Below are positions 1 through 8,263 of a DNA stretch of 23,622 nt, in pieces (position 1 is the first letter of the stretch; each line of letters begins with the position of its first letter). The notes below the pieces were generated by a model. It had not been told where the DNA came from. It was given only the letters and a program-made list of their open reading frames with translations, and did not search any database. Where the stretch lies: NCBI GenBank assembly GCA_002772455.1, contig PCSQ01000046.1:4948-28569 (forward strand). Direction: 5' to 3'. The DNA comes from Candidatus Beckwithbacteria bacterium CG23_combo_of_CG06-09_8_20_14_all_47_9. GTDB lineage: Bacteria; Patescibacteriota; Microgenomatia; UBA1400; CG1-02-47-37. Made by a program: the position numbers and the translations under genes.

Positions 1-33
1 AAAGCCGGTATCGATAAAAACCGAGTCAGGCAT
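1..33 (-). CDS. PIN-domain toxin (VapC-like), 5' end only
   Basis: Only the first 11 codons are inside the window, reading MPDSVFIDTGF from an ATG at 33. The hydrophobic strand ending in an Asp (VFIDTGF) is how PIN-domain ribonucleases begin; that Asp is normally the first metal ligand. The ATG lies just inside the end of the upstream antitoxin gene, whose stop is at 26-28, so the two are translationally coupled, as is usual for a toxin-antitoxin pair. The assignment rests on the short motif plus this context. The rest of the protein lies beyond base 1. Confidence 0.6.
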   Translation of the reverse strand, partial: MPDSVFIDTGF

Positions 34-286
34 AGATAATTTCATCGTCTTCGCTCAACTTCCCCGGTTTATTTTTTATCTTGGCCAAACCGGGCAAATC
101 TTCCCATATACTGGCATTTTTATAGTCTTTGACTACTCCCAATTGCTGGGCTGTAGAAACTTTTCTGATCAAGTAATTAATGAATTTATTAACACTCATG
201 CCTAACTCCCCGGCCATGGCTTTCACCTGCAGCCAGTCCGGTTCTTCCATGCGTAAATTGGTAACCACTGTCTGTGTTTGGTTCAT
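26..286 (-). CDS. Ribbon-helix-helix antitoxin
   Basis: An 86-residue protein. The N-terminal half fits a ribbon-helix-helix (Arc/CopG) DNA-binding fold: a beta strand (TQTVVTNLRM, residues 4-13), then a helix, a turn at GMSVNKFINYLIRK (29-42), and a second helix. The acidic C-terminal tail (about residues 60-86) would wrap the toxin. The gene overlaps the start of a PIN toxin gene, so it is best read as the antitoxin of a VapBC-like pair that also represses its own promoter. Its promoter and a set of TAGTATG half-sites lie directly upstream. The exact antitoxin family is not certain. Confidence 0.75.
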   Translation of the reverse strand: MNQTQTVVTNLRMEEPDWLQVKAMAGELGMSVNKFINYLIRKVSTAQQLGVVKDYKNASIWEDLPGLAKIKNKPGKLSEDDEIIYA

Positions 287-324
287 ATCATACTAAATAT
301 ACTATAGTATGATTAGTATGTCAA
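287..324 (-). promoter_or_regulatory. Promoter and operator of the toxin-antitoxin operon
   Basis: On the minus strand a consensus -35 TTGACA (319-324) is followed after exactly 17 bp by TATATT (296-301). This predicts +1 at 289, three bases before the ATG at 286. The same stretch holds a 9-bp perfect inverted repeat, ATCATACTA at 287-295 and TAGTATGAT at 305-313, an inner 12-bp palindrome ATACTATAGTAT (299-310), and a further TAGTATG at 314-320. Half-sites covering -35, spacer and -10 fit autorepression by the ribbon-helix-helix antitoxin. Confidence 0.75.
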
Positions 325-331
325 TACTCTC

Positions 332-531
332 TTGACATTACTCTCTCTCTGGGAAAATACAGGCAAATGGCAAATCCTGAACCAGAGCCCACACCAATAT
401 CAGAATCAGTTCCAACTGACACAGAAACGTCACCAGTTTTTGATCAGCAATATGAAATTGATACAGGCCATCCCATGCCGGATATTCCGGATATTATTAT
501 AGATGGCTTAGAGAGCGGAACGGTAAGATAA
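332..531 (+). CDS. Possible small acidic proline-rich protein
   Basis: An ATG at 367 opens a 54-codon frame ending with TAA at 529-531. The product starts MANPEPEPTPISESVP and continues with many Asp, Glu and Pro residues (for example MPDIPDIIIDG); it has no Cys and no membrane segment. A TTGACA hexamer at 332-337 on the plus strand could be its -35, but the -10 is poor and the Shine-Dalgarno weak (AGG). The stop lies 1 bp from the stop codon of the convergent nrdJ gene. Biased composition and exact fit in the gap argue for a real gene; no family is recognised. Coordinates include the putative -35; coding is 367-531. Confidence 0.4.
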
Positions 532-532
532 A

Positions 533-3500
533 TTAAAGCGAGCACTTGGAAAAACCGCAGTGCTTGCAGGTGGCACAACCCTCGATCACTTCCATTTGGC
601 TACCGCACTCGGGGCAGGTTTTATCCAGTTTGTTTTTTAGCGGCGTAATGCGAACCTTGCTTTGAATGGTTTGAGTGGTTTTTTTCGGCACGGTGGATAA
701 AATTTGCGCATCCTTGCTGCCGGATCGATAAATCGTGATCCCTTTACAGCCCAACTCCCAGGCTAATAAATAAGCTTTCTCCACATCTTCGATGGTGGCA
801 TTTTGGGGGAAATTAATGGTTTTGGAAACGGCATTCTCTGTGTGTTTTTGGAACGCCGCCTGCATCCGAACGTGCCACTCCGGGATGATATCAAAGGCAG
901 AAACAAATGTTTTTCTAATTGAGTCAGGTAAGTACTCGATTTGCTGACAACTTCCTGATTTAGCGACCTCTTCCAGAACTGATTTTTTCTTAAAATCGCT
1001 CAACTTACTGGTCTCGACCGCTCGGCGGAAGTGTTCATTAACATAAGTCAAACCGGCTTCGTCGACCACGTTTTTGACAAACGATAAAGCAAATTCCGGC
1101 TCGATGCCCGACGAACAGCCGGCCACCATGGCAATCGTTCCGGTCGGGGCAATCGTGGTTACCGCCAAGTTTCGCCTTCTAATTCCCTTTTTTTCATAAA
1201 CCGACCCCTTCCAATTTTTGAAAATGCCTTTTTCGCGACCGAGGGAAACCGATTCGGCTATGGCTGCATCATTCACTGCCTTCATGATTTTCTCCGCCAA
1301 CTTCACTCCCGCATCACTGTTGTAAGCTACGCCCAATTGATAGAGCATGTCCGCCCAGCCCATAATTCCCAGACCGATTCGGCGATTAGCTTTAGCCATG
1401 GCCTCTATCTGGGGAAGCGGATAACCGGAAACATCGATACCGTTGTCTAAAAACCTGACGGCGGTTTTAGTAACCTGTTCCAAGCGGCTCCAGTCCACTT
1501 CGTGTCGGCCTTTGGCCGAAAGCTTTACAAATTTAACCAAATTAATCGAACCTAAATTACAAACGTCAAACGGGTGCAAGGGCTGCTCGCCGCAAGGGTT
1601 CGTCGCTAAAAGCGGCCCTAAAGTTTTGATTACCGGGTTATATTTATTAATCTGGTCCAAAAAAATCATGCCCGGGTCGCCGGTCCGCCAGGCTAAACCA
1701 ACAATTTGATCAAATAACTGCTGGGCCGGCAAAGTCTGCACCACTTCGCCGGTGCGCGGATTTTTCAGAGAAAATCTTTGATTTTTCTTAACCGCGGTCA
1801 TGAATTCATCGGTGGCCCCGACGGAAATGTTAAAGTTGGTTATTTCTCCCTGTTCTGTCTTGCAGGTGATAAATTCCAGAATATCCGGGTGATCAACGTT
1901 TAGAATACCCATGTTTGCCCCCATGCGAAAACCGCCCTGCATCACCTGGCCGGTAGCCGCATCAAAGACTTTCATAAAACTAACCGGGCCGGTAGCAAAA
2001 CCGCCGGATTTTTTAACATAATCGCCTTTGGGCCGAAGTTTGGAGAAATTAAAGCCGGTATTATGAACCACAGTTAATCCGCCTTGACCGGCCAAATAAT
2101 TATTATGTTTTTGAGTAGTAAAGTCAAAAAACTCGGCTGTTTTTTCTCCGTAGCTAACTCTGACTACTTTTCTAAATGATTGGTGAACCAATTGCCAAAA
2201 AATTAATTGCTGCCGCTCTGCCTTTGTCCAAAACTTTAACGATAATAAAGCCGCCAAAACCCGCAGTATTTGCGCCCGGGAAATATGACTGCCCCACTTT
2301 AATCTTTGGAGCCAAAAACTATTGCTACCGATATTAATTGCCTGGCGGTGAATCGTCACTTTATTAACCGGCACGCCGGCTTTGATTAGGAAAGGCTTCA
2401 ATTGATCAAAACACAAAGGTGAACGTTGATCAACATTTATTTTGTTTTGAGTAATGTGATTTATTAATCGCTGTTTTTTAAATTCGTCACTTAAGTATTC
2501 CCCGAGCAAATTATTTATCCGCTCAAGTTGTTCGCCGCCGTCAATTGCCAACTCAAACATTGTCCGCCACTGTTTGTTCTTAGGTTTTTTCCGCCTCACT
2601 CTGGTTCTGATACCAAAAATGTTTAAAAGACAAGTTATTTGTTCGATTAAAATTCCGCTCTCGCTGTCAAATGTTACCCTCTGTCTGGTTTTAGCTACAT
2701 AGCCGTCGGCATCCAATAAGCCGGCTATCAACGCCAAGACAACGTTTTTCCGATTTTTTATCATCTCCGGAGCAATCTTTAATTGATCTGTTTTCGGCCC
2801 GTTAATACCGGCAAGTTTCTTTAACCACTTAACCAATTGCTGATCAACCACCGTTAAAATAAACGTTTGACAGCGGCCATCTTTTTGGATTTTGATTTCT
2901 TTGCCGATCAAGTTAGCAATAATCTCCTGGGCTTTAAACAGGGTGTCTTTCCTGCCGTCAAACAAGCGCAACCGCTCGTAATATTTTTTCGCTTTAGTAT
3001 TAGCTTTTACCCGGCCAAAAGAGCCGTCACCCAAAACATAACCTACCAGCCAACCAATATCTTCGTTAATCTGCCGGCCGTCAATTGTTTTTGACTGCTT
3101 AAATAACCATTGATCGGCAGCGCTTAAACTGCTGCCAACCAACAAATCGCCGGTTTTTATTTCATCGGCTCTTTTTTCTTTAACAATGCCCTCTTCAAAA
3201 ATAAAAAAAGGGTGCCAATCACTGGTGACTACTTCTAATCCTCCCTCAGCTTTAACTGAATAAACTCTTTCCTGGGGTAATTGATATCTCCAAATGCTCA
3301 AAATTTTATCGGCCATCATCCTGCCTGAATCCTGATCAAATGCCAAAGTATTAATGTTTAAATCAGCAATGTCTACCTGCCAACCATTCTGTACTCCTTG
3401 GATTTCCATTCTTCCCTGCTTGAGGCGCTCATAAACCGTGCTGATTTTTTCCAGGCCGCAAAACGAAGTAAACACCTGGCTGTCTCCGGCCACGCACCCT

Positions 3501-4141
3501 CCCCCCCGCTGCTGGACCAAAGCCAGCCACTTAACCGCATCGAAAATTTTACCCATGTCGTCCTCAACCGGCAGGACAAAACAATTGGCCAATGATGGTT
3601 TTTTGGTGCCGGCCGAACGCAGATAACAACCGGCCGGCATAAACTCCATTTTACTAATCACCTCAAAAAAAGCTTTCTGCCAATGAGACTGCTTTGCCGA
3701 CGGTTCGTTTTGGGCTACAAACCGGGCGACCCGCTCAAATAACTGCCGGGGCGTTTCGACTGTTTTCCCGGAATCATCGTGCCGCAAATACCGATTATCG
3801 ATTACTTTCAGCTGGTTCAGACTTAAACCCAAGTCATCGGTCACGCCAATGATTGCCTTAGCCTGCCGGACCGCGTGGTGTTTTTCCCGGTACAGGATGT
3901 AGGCCTTGGCCGCTTCGTAGTGCCCTCCGGCCATCAGCACCTGCTCGACCAAATTCTGAATCTGTTCTACCGTAGGAATATCACCATTAATCGCTTTTTT
4001 CAAAATCGTCAACACAATTTTGGTCAACCGTTCCGGTTCATGCTTTTCAGTCATCACCGCCCGGATCGCCGCGGTAATCTTGGTTTCGTCAAAGGCCGTC
4101 ACCCTGCCGTCGCGCTTCCTGATTTTAGCCATCTCCGTCAT
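533..4141 (-). CDS. nrdJ: Adenosylcobalamin-dependent RNR with ATP cone, intein-containing
   Basis: Class II ribonucleotide reductase, reducing ribonucleotides to deoxyribonucleotides. The 1202-residue precursor becomes about 723 residues after removal of a 479-residue intein (216-694). Visible: an N-terminal ATP cone (about 4-100, starting KIRKRDGRV); redox Cys 187 (NCFVLPV); the radical-site motif NPCGE with Cys 850 and Glu 852; partner Cys 861 (DVCNLGSINL); the phosphate-binding APTGTIAM; and a C-terminal Cys-rich tail (CPECG...CKHCGFSKC) for re-reduction. I chose the ATG at 4141, not the longer frame from 4183, because it forms ATGA with the upstream stop and has GAGGTG six bases before it. 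It is the last gene of the nrdR operon and the only one of the three nrdJ copies with an ATP cone, so it may be the allosterically controlled form. Confidence 0.95.
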   Translation of the reverse strand: MTEMAKIRKRDGRVTAFDETKITAAIRAVMTEKHEPERLTKIVLTILKKAINGDIPTVEQIQNLVEQVLMAGGHYEAAKAYILYREKHHAVRQAKAIIGVTDDLGLSLNQLKVIDNRYLRHDDSGKTVETPRQLFERVARFVAQNEPSAKQSHWQKAFFEVISKMEFMPAGCYLRSAGTKKPSLANCFVLPVEDDMGKIFDAVKWLALVQQRGGGCVAGDSQVFTSFCGLEKISTVYERLKQGRMEIQGVQNGWQVDIADLNINTLAFDQDSGRMMADKILSIWRYQLPQERVYSVKAEGGLEVVTSDWHPFFIFEEGIVKEKRADEIKTGDLLVGSSLSAADQWLFKQSKTIDGRQINEDIGWLVGYVLGDGSFGRVKANTKAKKYYERLRLFDGRKDTLFKAQEIIANLIGKEIKIQKDGRCQTFILTVVDQQLVKWLKKLAGINGPKTDQLKIAPEMIKNRKNVVLALIAGLLDADGYVAKTRQRVTFDSESGILIEQITCLLNIFGIRTRVRRKKPKNKQWRTMFELAIDGGEQLERINNLLGEYLSDEFKKQRLINHITQNKINVDQRSPLCFDQLKPFLIKAGVPVNKVTIHRQAINIGSNSFWLQRLKWGSHISRAQILRVLAALLSLKFWTKAERQQLIFWQLVHQSFRKVVRVSYGEKTAEFFDFTTQKHNNYLAGQGGLTVVHNTGFNFSKLRPKGDYVKKSGGFATGPVSFMKVFDAATGQVMQGGFRMGANMGILNVDHPDILEFITCKTEQGEITNFNISVGATDEFMTAVKKNQRFSLKNPRTGEVVQTLPAQQLFDQIVGLAWRTGDPGMIFLDQINKYNPVIKTLGPLLATNPCGEQPLHPFDVCNLGSINLVKFVKLSAKGRHEVDWSRLEQVTKTAVRFLDNGIDVSGYPLPQIEAMAKANRRIGLGIMGWADMLYQLGVAYNSDAGVKLAEKIMKAVNDAAIAESVSLGREKGIFKNWKGSVYEKKGIRRRNLAVTTIAPTGTIAMVAGCSSGIEPEFALSFVKNVVDEAGLTYVNEHFRRAVETSKLSDFKKKSVLEEVAKSGSCQQIEYLPDSIRKTFVSAFDIIPEWHVRMQAAFQKHTENAVSKTINFPQNATIEDVEKAYLLAWELGCKGITIYRSGSKDAQILSTVPKKTTQTIQSKVRITPLKNKLDKTCPECGSQMEVIEGCATCKHCGFSKCSL
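2060..3496 (-). mobile_element. Intein with LAGLIDADG homing endonuclease in nrdJ
   Basis: An in-frame insert of 479 residues interrupts the conserved GGG/TGFNFSKLRP segment of the reductase. It begins with Cys (CVAGDSQVF, splicing block A), has a block B TSDWH with the conserved Thr and His, and ends with VVHN followed by a Thr extein nucleophile, so all splicing residues are present. Two LAGLIDADG helices are visible, GYVLGDGSFG and AGLLDADGYV, both with their acidic residues, so the endonuclease may still be active. Block F is FFDFTTQKHNNYLAG. The sibling gene at 4138-5892 keeps the same site uninterrupted (GGTGFNFSK), which confirms the boundaries. Confidence 0.95.
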
Positions 4142-5892
4142 AGACTGCACCTCGAATAAACGCAATGGCCACAATGCCAACAACCTTCTTTAAACTCCAA
4201 ATCATGGCTGCATTCAGGACAAATCTCCGCTGATTTATTGAGCACTTGGTCCTGCTTACTGCCGTCGCGGTAAACCGTTGTCCCCTTACAGCCCAATTTC
4301 CAGGCCAGCATATAGGCCTGACCCACATCATCGACGGTCGCCGTGTGGCTCAAATTGATAGTTTTACTGACAGAGTTGTCAAAGTATTTCTGCCAGGCCG
4401 CCTGCATCATGACGTGCCACTGCCAGCCGATTTCGTGAGCGGTCACAAATACTTTTTGGCCATATTTATTTTTATATTGCCTGTAAACCGGATCTTCAAT
4501 TATCATTTCTTTAGTCGGTTTATTAGCCCTGTCGTCTTCAAAAAATGTTTTTCTTTTGGTAGTTAAAGCAAACACCGGTTCAATCCCAGAAGAACAATCA
4601 GCAAACATGGAGATCGTCCCGGTCGGGGCAATCATGGTCGTAGCACAGTTACGCCGCGGCTGGTTAGAATCAGCGTAAATCGACACATCATAGTTGCCAA
4701 AATTGCCGCGGGTTTTTCCTAGTTTCTCGGTTGCCTTATCTGCTTCCTCCCGAATAAACTTAGCCAGTTTCTCTGACAGCTTCACCGCCGCTTCACTGTT
4801 GTAAGCAATACCAAGTTTAAAAAACAAATGGGCCAAACCCATGACCCCCAAACCGATCCTTCGGTTGCCGTCTTTAACCAGTCTCCGAATTTCATCTAAA
4901 GGAAAATTATTAACCTCGACCATATTGTCTAAAAACCTTACCCCTAAGTGCACGGTGGTTTTAAGTTTATCCCAATCAACTTGGTTATTTTTGACATGCA
5001 GCGCCAAATTAATGCTGCCTAAATTACAGGATTCATACGGCAAAAGAGGTATTTCTCCACAAGGATTAGTGGCTTCAAGCTTCCCGAGCGTCGGCGTCGG
5101 ATTATCCTGTTCCATCCGATCCAAAAAGGCCATGCCCGGATCGGCTGTCTGCCAGGCCAATTCACAAATCAACCGGAACAACCTATCCGCCCGGACAGTT
5201 CTGACGGTTTCTTGGGTGCGCGGGTTAATTAAACTCCAAGGTTTTTTGGCTTTGACCGCCTGCATGAATTTATCGGTCACCCCGACGGAAACATTAAAGT
5301 TTTTAACCGTCCCGTCTTCTATTTTCATCTTGATAAAGTCCTCAATATCCGGATGGTCGGCATTGACAATAGCAATATTGGCTCCTTGGCGTTTGGCCCC
5401 CTGCAAAATCTTAGATAGGGCCGCCGAAAAGGCTTTAATAAAATCGACCGGGCCGGAAGCAGCCTTAGGTACGTTCTTCACTTTGTCGCCGTGCGGCCGA
5501 ATTTTAGAAAAATTAAATCCGGTGCCGCCGTTATTTTTATGGATCACGGCCGCCTCACCCAAAGTTTTAAAAATCGAGTCGATTGAGTCACTAATTGGCA
5601 GCACAAAACAAGCCGCCAGCTGGCCGGAGCCGCCGGGATTACCGGCTTCAAACATCGCCTTACCGGAACAGACAAATTTTTTGGCGATCATGGACTTGTA
5701 AAAGGCTTCGGCGGCTTCATGAACGGCGCCATTATCCGACCATAACGCTTCCGGTTTCGCCATGTGCTGGCTAACGCGCCACAACATTTCTCCGGGGGTT
5801 TCGATCACCTTGCCTTTAGCGTCGGTCATCAAATACCGCTTCCGGGTAATTTCCAAGGCCGTCGCTGACTGTTTTGGCTCGATAATCTTCAT
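4138..5892 (-). CDS. nrdJ: Adenosylcobalamin-dependent RNR, no ATP cone
   Basis: Second class II ribonucleotide reductase of the operon, 584 residues. It starts directly at the catalytic barrel and has no ATP cone. Active-site residues are intact: Cys 95 (AACFVLPI), Cys 278 and Glu 280 in NPCGE, Cys 289 (ESCNLGSINL), the APTGTISM loop, and a C-terminal CPECS...CGHCVYSRC tail. GGTGFNFSK at 122-130 makes it closer to the intein-bearing copy than to the third one. It starts 5 bp after the upstream nrdJ stop with no clear Shine-Dalgarno. Its last codons (Ser-Arg-Cys) supply the GAGGTG used by the next gene. Loss of the cone implies no dATP shut-off through that domain. Confidence 0.95.
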   Translation of the reverse strand: MKIIEPKQSATALEITRKRYLMTDAKGKVIETPGEMLWRVSQHMAKPEALWSDNGAVHEAAEAFYKSMIAKKFVCSGKAMFEAGNPGGSGQLAACFVLPISDSIDSIFKTLGEAAVIHKNNGGTGFNFSKIRPHGDKVKNVPKAASGPVDFIKAFSAALSKILQGAKRQGANIAIVNADHPDIEDFIKMKIEDGTVKNFNVSVGVTDKFMQAVKAKKPWSLINPRTQETVRTVRADRLFRLICELAWQTADPGMAFLDRMEQDNPTPTLGKLEATNPCGEIPLLPYESCNLGSINLALHVKNNQVDWDKLKTTVHLGVRFLDNMVEVNNFPLDEIRRLVKDGNRRIGLGVMGLAHLFFKLGIAYNSEAAVKLSEKLAKFIREEADKATEKLGKTRGNFGNYDVSIYADSNQPRRNCATTMIAPTGTISMFADCSSGIEPVFALTTKRKTFFEDDRANKPTKEMIIEDPVYRQYKNKYGQKVFVTAHEIGWQWHVMMQAAWQKYFDNSVSKTINLSHTATVDDVGQAYMLAWKLGCKGTTVYRDGSKQDQVLNKSAEICPECSHDLEFKEGCWHCGHCVYSRCSL

Positions 5893-5897
5893 AAATT

Positions 5898-7793
5898 TTA
5901 GCTAATCAAGCACCTCGAATAACCGCAGGCTAAACAGGTGGCACAACCCTCTTTAAAGGTTAACTCGCCGCCGCATTCCGGGCACAACTCTTCGTCGCGG
6001 TGACCGTTACCGACCCATTTCCGCTTGGTATCGATCATCGGTTGTTGACCGGCTGAGCCGCCGCCGGCGTTTAATACTTGTTTGGTTTTAGATCCGTCGC
6101 GGTAAACCGTAATTCCCTTGCAATCAGTCTCGTAAGCCAGCAGGTAAGCGTCGCGGATATCGTCGGGCGTGGCTTCGTGGCTTAAATTAATAGTTTTAGA
6201 AACCGCGGCGTCGATATATTTCTGCCAGGCCGCCTGCATCTTAACGTGCCACTCCCAACCGATTTCGTGGCTAACCTTAAACACCTCTTTAATGTCTTTG
6301 GGCACGCCGGCCAGTCCATCGATGCCGCCGGTCTCGCTGATCTGCTTCATTAAGGCTTGGTTATAAAATTTGCCCTTTTTAGCGGTGGCCGCGAAAAGTT
6401 GATTAACTTCAACCAGCTCGGTATTATCGACATCCAAAATATTTTTGCGGGTGTAGGTCAAAGCAAACAGCGGCTCGATGCCGGAAGAACAGTTGGCGAT
6501 GATCGAAATCGTCCCGGTCGGCGCGACCGTATTGACCGTACTATTTCTCATTTCTTTATACCCCTGCTTGTCCCATAAACTGCCTTTAAATCCGGGAAAC
6601 GAGCCGCGGACCTTGGCCAAAGACTGCGACTCTTCCCGGGCAATATTTTGCACAAACTTGGCCACTCTTTCGGCCAAACGCAAGGCTTCACTGGAAGCAT
6701 AAGGCACTTTCAGTAACACTAATAAATCAGCCCAGCCCATTACCCCCAAACCGATCTTCCTGGTAGTTTTGGTCATCTGATCAATTTCCGGCAACGGATA
6801 AGTACAGGCATCAATCACGTTATCCAAAAACCGGACACCCAAACGAATTAACCGCTCCAGTTTTTCCCAATCCACTTCGTGTCGGCCTTTGGCCGAAATT
6901 ACCACTTTGGCTAGATTAATACTGCCTAAGTTACAGCTTTCGTAAGGAAGAAGCGGCTGCTCACCGCACGGATTGGTCGTTTCAATCTTACCCAGATGGT
7001 TGACCGGGCTGCCGGCATTCATTTTGTCTAAAAACACCATCCCCGGATCGGCGGTTTTCCAAGCCTGGAAAGTAATCATGTCCATTACCCGCCGGGCAGA
7101 CATTCGCTTCACCACCGCCCCGGACTCGGGCGCAATCAAATCATAATCTTTATTGGCTAGAACCGCCTTCATAAATACATCAGTAACCCCGACCGAAATG
7201 TTAAAATTTTTAACTTCCTCTTCCACGCCTTTGGCAAAAATAAAGTCCATGATATCCGGATGGTGAACGTTCATCACCGCCATCATCGCTACCCGGCGAC
7301 TTGAGCCCTCGTTGATCACGTTGGCCATTTGATTAAACAGCTGTAAAAAAGAGATCGGGCCGGAAGTCAAGCCGCCGGTCGAGCGCACGCGCGAACCGCG
7401 GGCGCGTAAATTTGATAAAGGAATGCCCACGCCGCCACCGGTACGGGCAATGGTCGCCGTTTGTTCCATCGATTTAAAAATGCCTTCTAAGTTATCTGCC
7501 AATGGTAAAACAAAACAGGCAGACAGCTGGTTAAACTTGGTCCCGGCGTGCATCAGTGTCGGCGAGTTGGGTAAAAACTCCAAGTTGGCCATTGCCTGAT
7601 AAAATTTGTCTTCCCAATCTTTCACCGGCCTGGAATTCGCGCCGTATTGTTTTTCCACCTGGGCAATTGCCTGGGCCACCCGCCGGAACATTTTTTCCGG
7701 CGTCTCCACCACCCGGCCGTCTTTATCGCGTTTTAAATAATCACGCTTGGTCAAAACCGTTAAGGCATTATCAGTTAATTTCAATTTTTTCAT
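5898..7793 (-). CDS. nrdJ: Adenosylcobalamin-dependent RNR, divergent copy
   Basis: First nrdJ of the operon, 631 residues, without ATP cone. Catalytic residues are Cys 93 (SACFVLPL), Cys 276 and Glu 278 in NPCGE, and Cys 287 (ESCNLGSINL). APTGTISI and the C-terminal CPECGGEL...CLACGYSRC are also present. The segment GGGVGIPLSNLR differs from the TGFNFSK of the other two, so it belongs to another subgroup and probably did not arise by recent tandem duplication of its neighbours. The start overlaps the nrdR stop as ATGA, with AAGGAG five bases upstream of the ATG. All three copies look functional by motif. Confidence 0.95.
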   Translation of the reverse strand: MKKLKLTDNALTVLTKRDYLKRDKDGRVVETPEKMFRRVAQAIAQVEKQYGANSRPVKDWEDKFYQAMANLEFLPNSPTLMHAGTKFNQLSACFVLPLADNLEGIFKSMEQTATIARTGGGVGIPLSNLRARGSRVRSTGGLTSGPISFLQLFNQMANVINEGSSRRVAMMAVMNVHHPDIMDFIFAKGVEEEVKNFNISVGVTDVFMKAVLANKDYDLIAPESGAVVKRMSARRVMDMITFQAWKTADPGMVFLDKMNAGSPVNHLGKIETTNPCGEQPLLPYESCNLGSINLAKVVISAKGRHEVDWEKLERLIRLGVRFLDNVIDACTYPLPEIDQMTKTTRKIGLGVMGWADLLVLLKVPYASSEALRLAERVAKFVQNIAREESQSLAKVRGSFPGFKGSLWDKQGYKEMRNSTVNTVAPTGTISIIANCSSGIEPLFALTYTRKNILDVDNTELVEVNQLFAATAKKGKFYNQALMKQISETGGIDGLAGVPKDIKEVFKVSHEIGWEWHVKMQAAWQKYIDAAVSKTINLSHEATPDDIRDAYLLAYETDCKGITVYRDGSKTKQVLNAGGGSAGQQPMIDTKRKWVGNGHRDEELCPECGGELTFKEGCATCLACGYSRCLIS

Positions 7794-8236
7794 TTAATCT
7801 CCTTGACCAACCGGGCAAAATCGTCAATCTCGTTAAAATCCAGGTAAACGCTGGCAAATCGAACGTAGGCGACTTTATCAATTTTTTTTAAACGCTTCAA
7901 AATGGCGTTGCCGATCACCCGGCTGGCCACCTCGCTCACGCTTTTTTTGAGCATTTCCTGTTCCAGCTGATCAACCAATTCACCAATCAGATCACTGGAT
8001 ACCGGCCGTTTTTCGCAAGCCCGGGCCACGCCGCGGCGGACTTTTTCCCGGTCAAACTGCTCCCGGCCGCCGTTTTTCTTAATCACTAATAATTGCGGCC
8101 CTTCCACCCGTTCATAGCTGGTAAAGCGTTTGCTGCACTGTCCGCACTCCCGCCGGCGGCGGGTCACTTGGCCATCTTCGCTCTCGCGCGACTCTAAAAC
8201 TGATGAGTCATCATGTTGACAGAAAGGGCATTTCAT
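7790..8236 (-). CDS. nrdR: Transcriptional repressor NrdR
   Basis: 148 residues, the usual NrdR size. An N-terminal zinc ribbon has Cys 3, Cys 6, Cys 31 and Cys 34 (MKCPFCQHD; CGQCSKRF), followed by the conserved FTSYERVEG linker and an ATP cone (about 49-139, with KKNGGREQFDREKV). NrdR senses the ATP/dATP balance and represses RNR genes by binding paired NrdR boxes. Here it heads an operon with three nrdJ genes and is preceded by two such palindromes at the usual spacing, so it should repress both itself and the reductases. No Shine-Dalgarno precedes the ATG; the bases before it form part of the proximal box. Confidence 0.97.
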   Translation of the reverse strand: MKCPFCQHDDSSVLESRESEDGQVTRRRRECGQCSKRFTSYERVEGPQLLVIKKNGGREQFDREKVRRGVARACEKRPVSSDLIGELVDQLEQEMLKKSVSEVASRVIGNAILKRLKKIDKVAYVRFASVYLDFNEIDDFARLVKEIK

Positions 8237-8239
8237 AAA

Positions 8240-8255
8240 ACACTGTATTTAGTGG
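8240..8255 (-). promoter_or_regulatory. NrdR box 1 (proximal)
   Basis: The 16-mer ACACTGTATTTAGTGG lies 4 bp upstream of the nrdR ATG. It agrees with the recognised NrdR-box pattern (acaCwATATwGtgt type, quoted from memory) in the outer CAC/GTG arms and most central A/T positions. It sits between the predicted +1 and the start codon, a roadblock position. Confidence 0.7.
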
Positions 8256-8263
8256 CAAGTTAA

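Noticed and set aside
2060..3496. Group I intron instead of intein
   Set aside because: The insert is a single open frame continuous with both exteins and carries the Cys, TxxH and HN splicing residues.
3490..3510. Frameshift at the run of G/C bases near the intein start
   Set aside because: The frame is continuous and the sequence on both sides matches the RNR and intein families, so no error is indicated.
4142..4183. Upstream start of the intein-containing nrdJ at 4183
   Set aside because: It would add 14 residues read from the end of the preceding gene; the ATGA junction at 4141 with GAGGTG is better.
4841..5701. Long open frame (286 codons) on the plus strand opposite the middle nrdJ
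   Set aside because: It is antisense to a gene with full catalytic motifs, has no recognisable domain and no ribosome binding site; it is a shadow of GC-biased codons.
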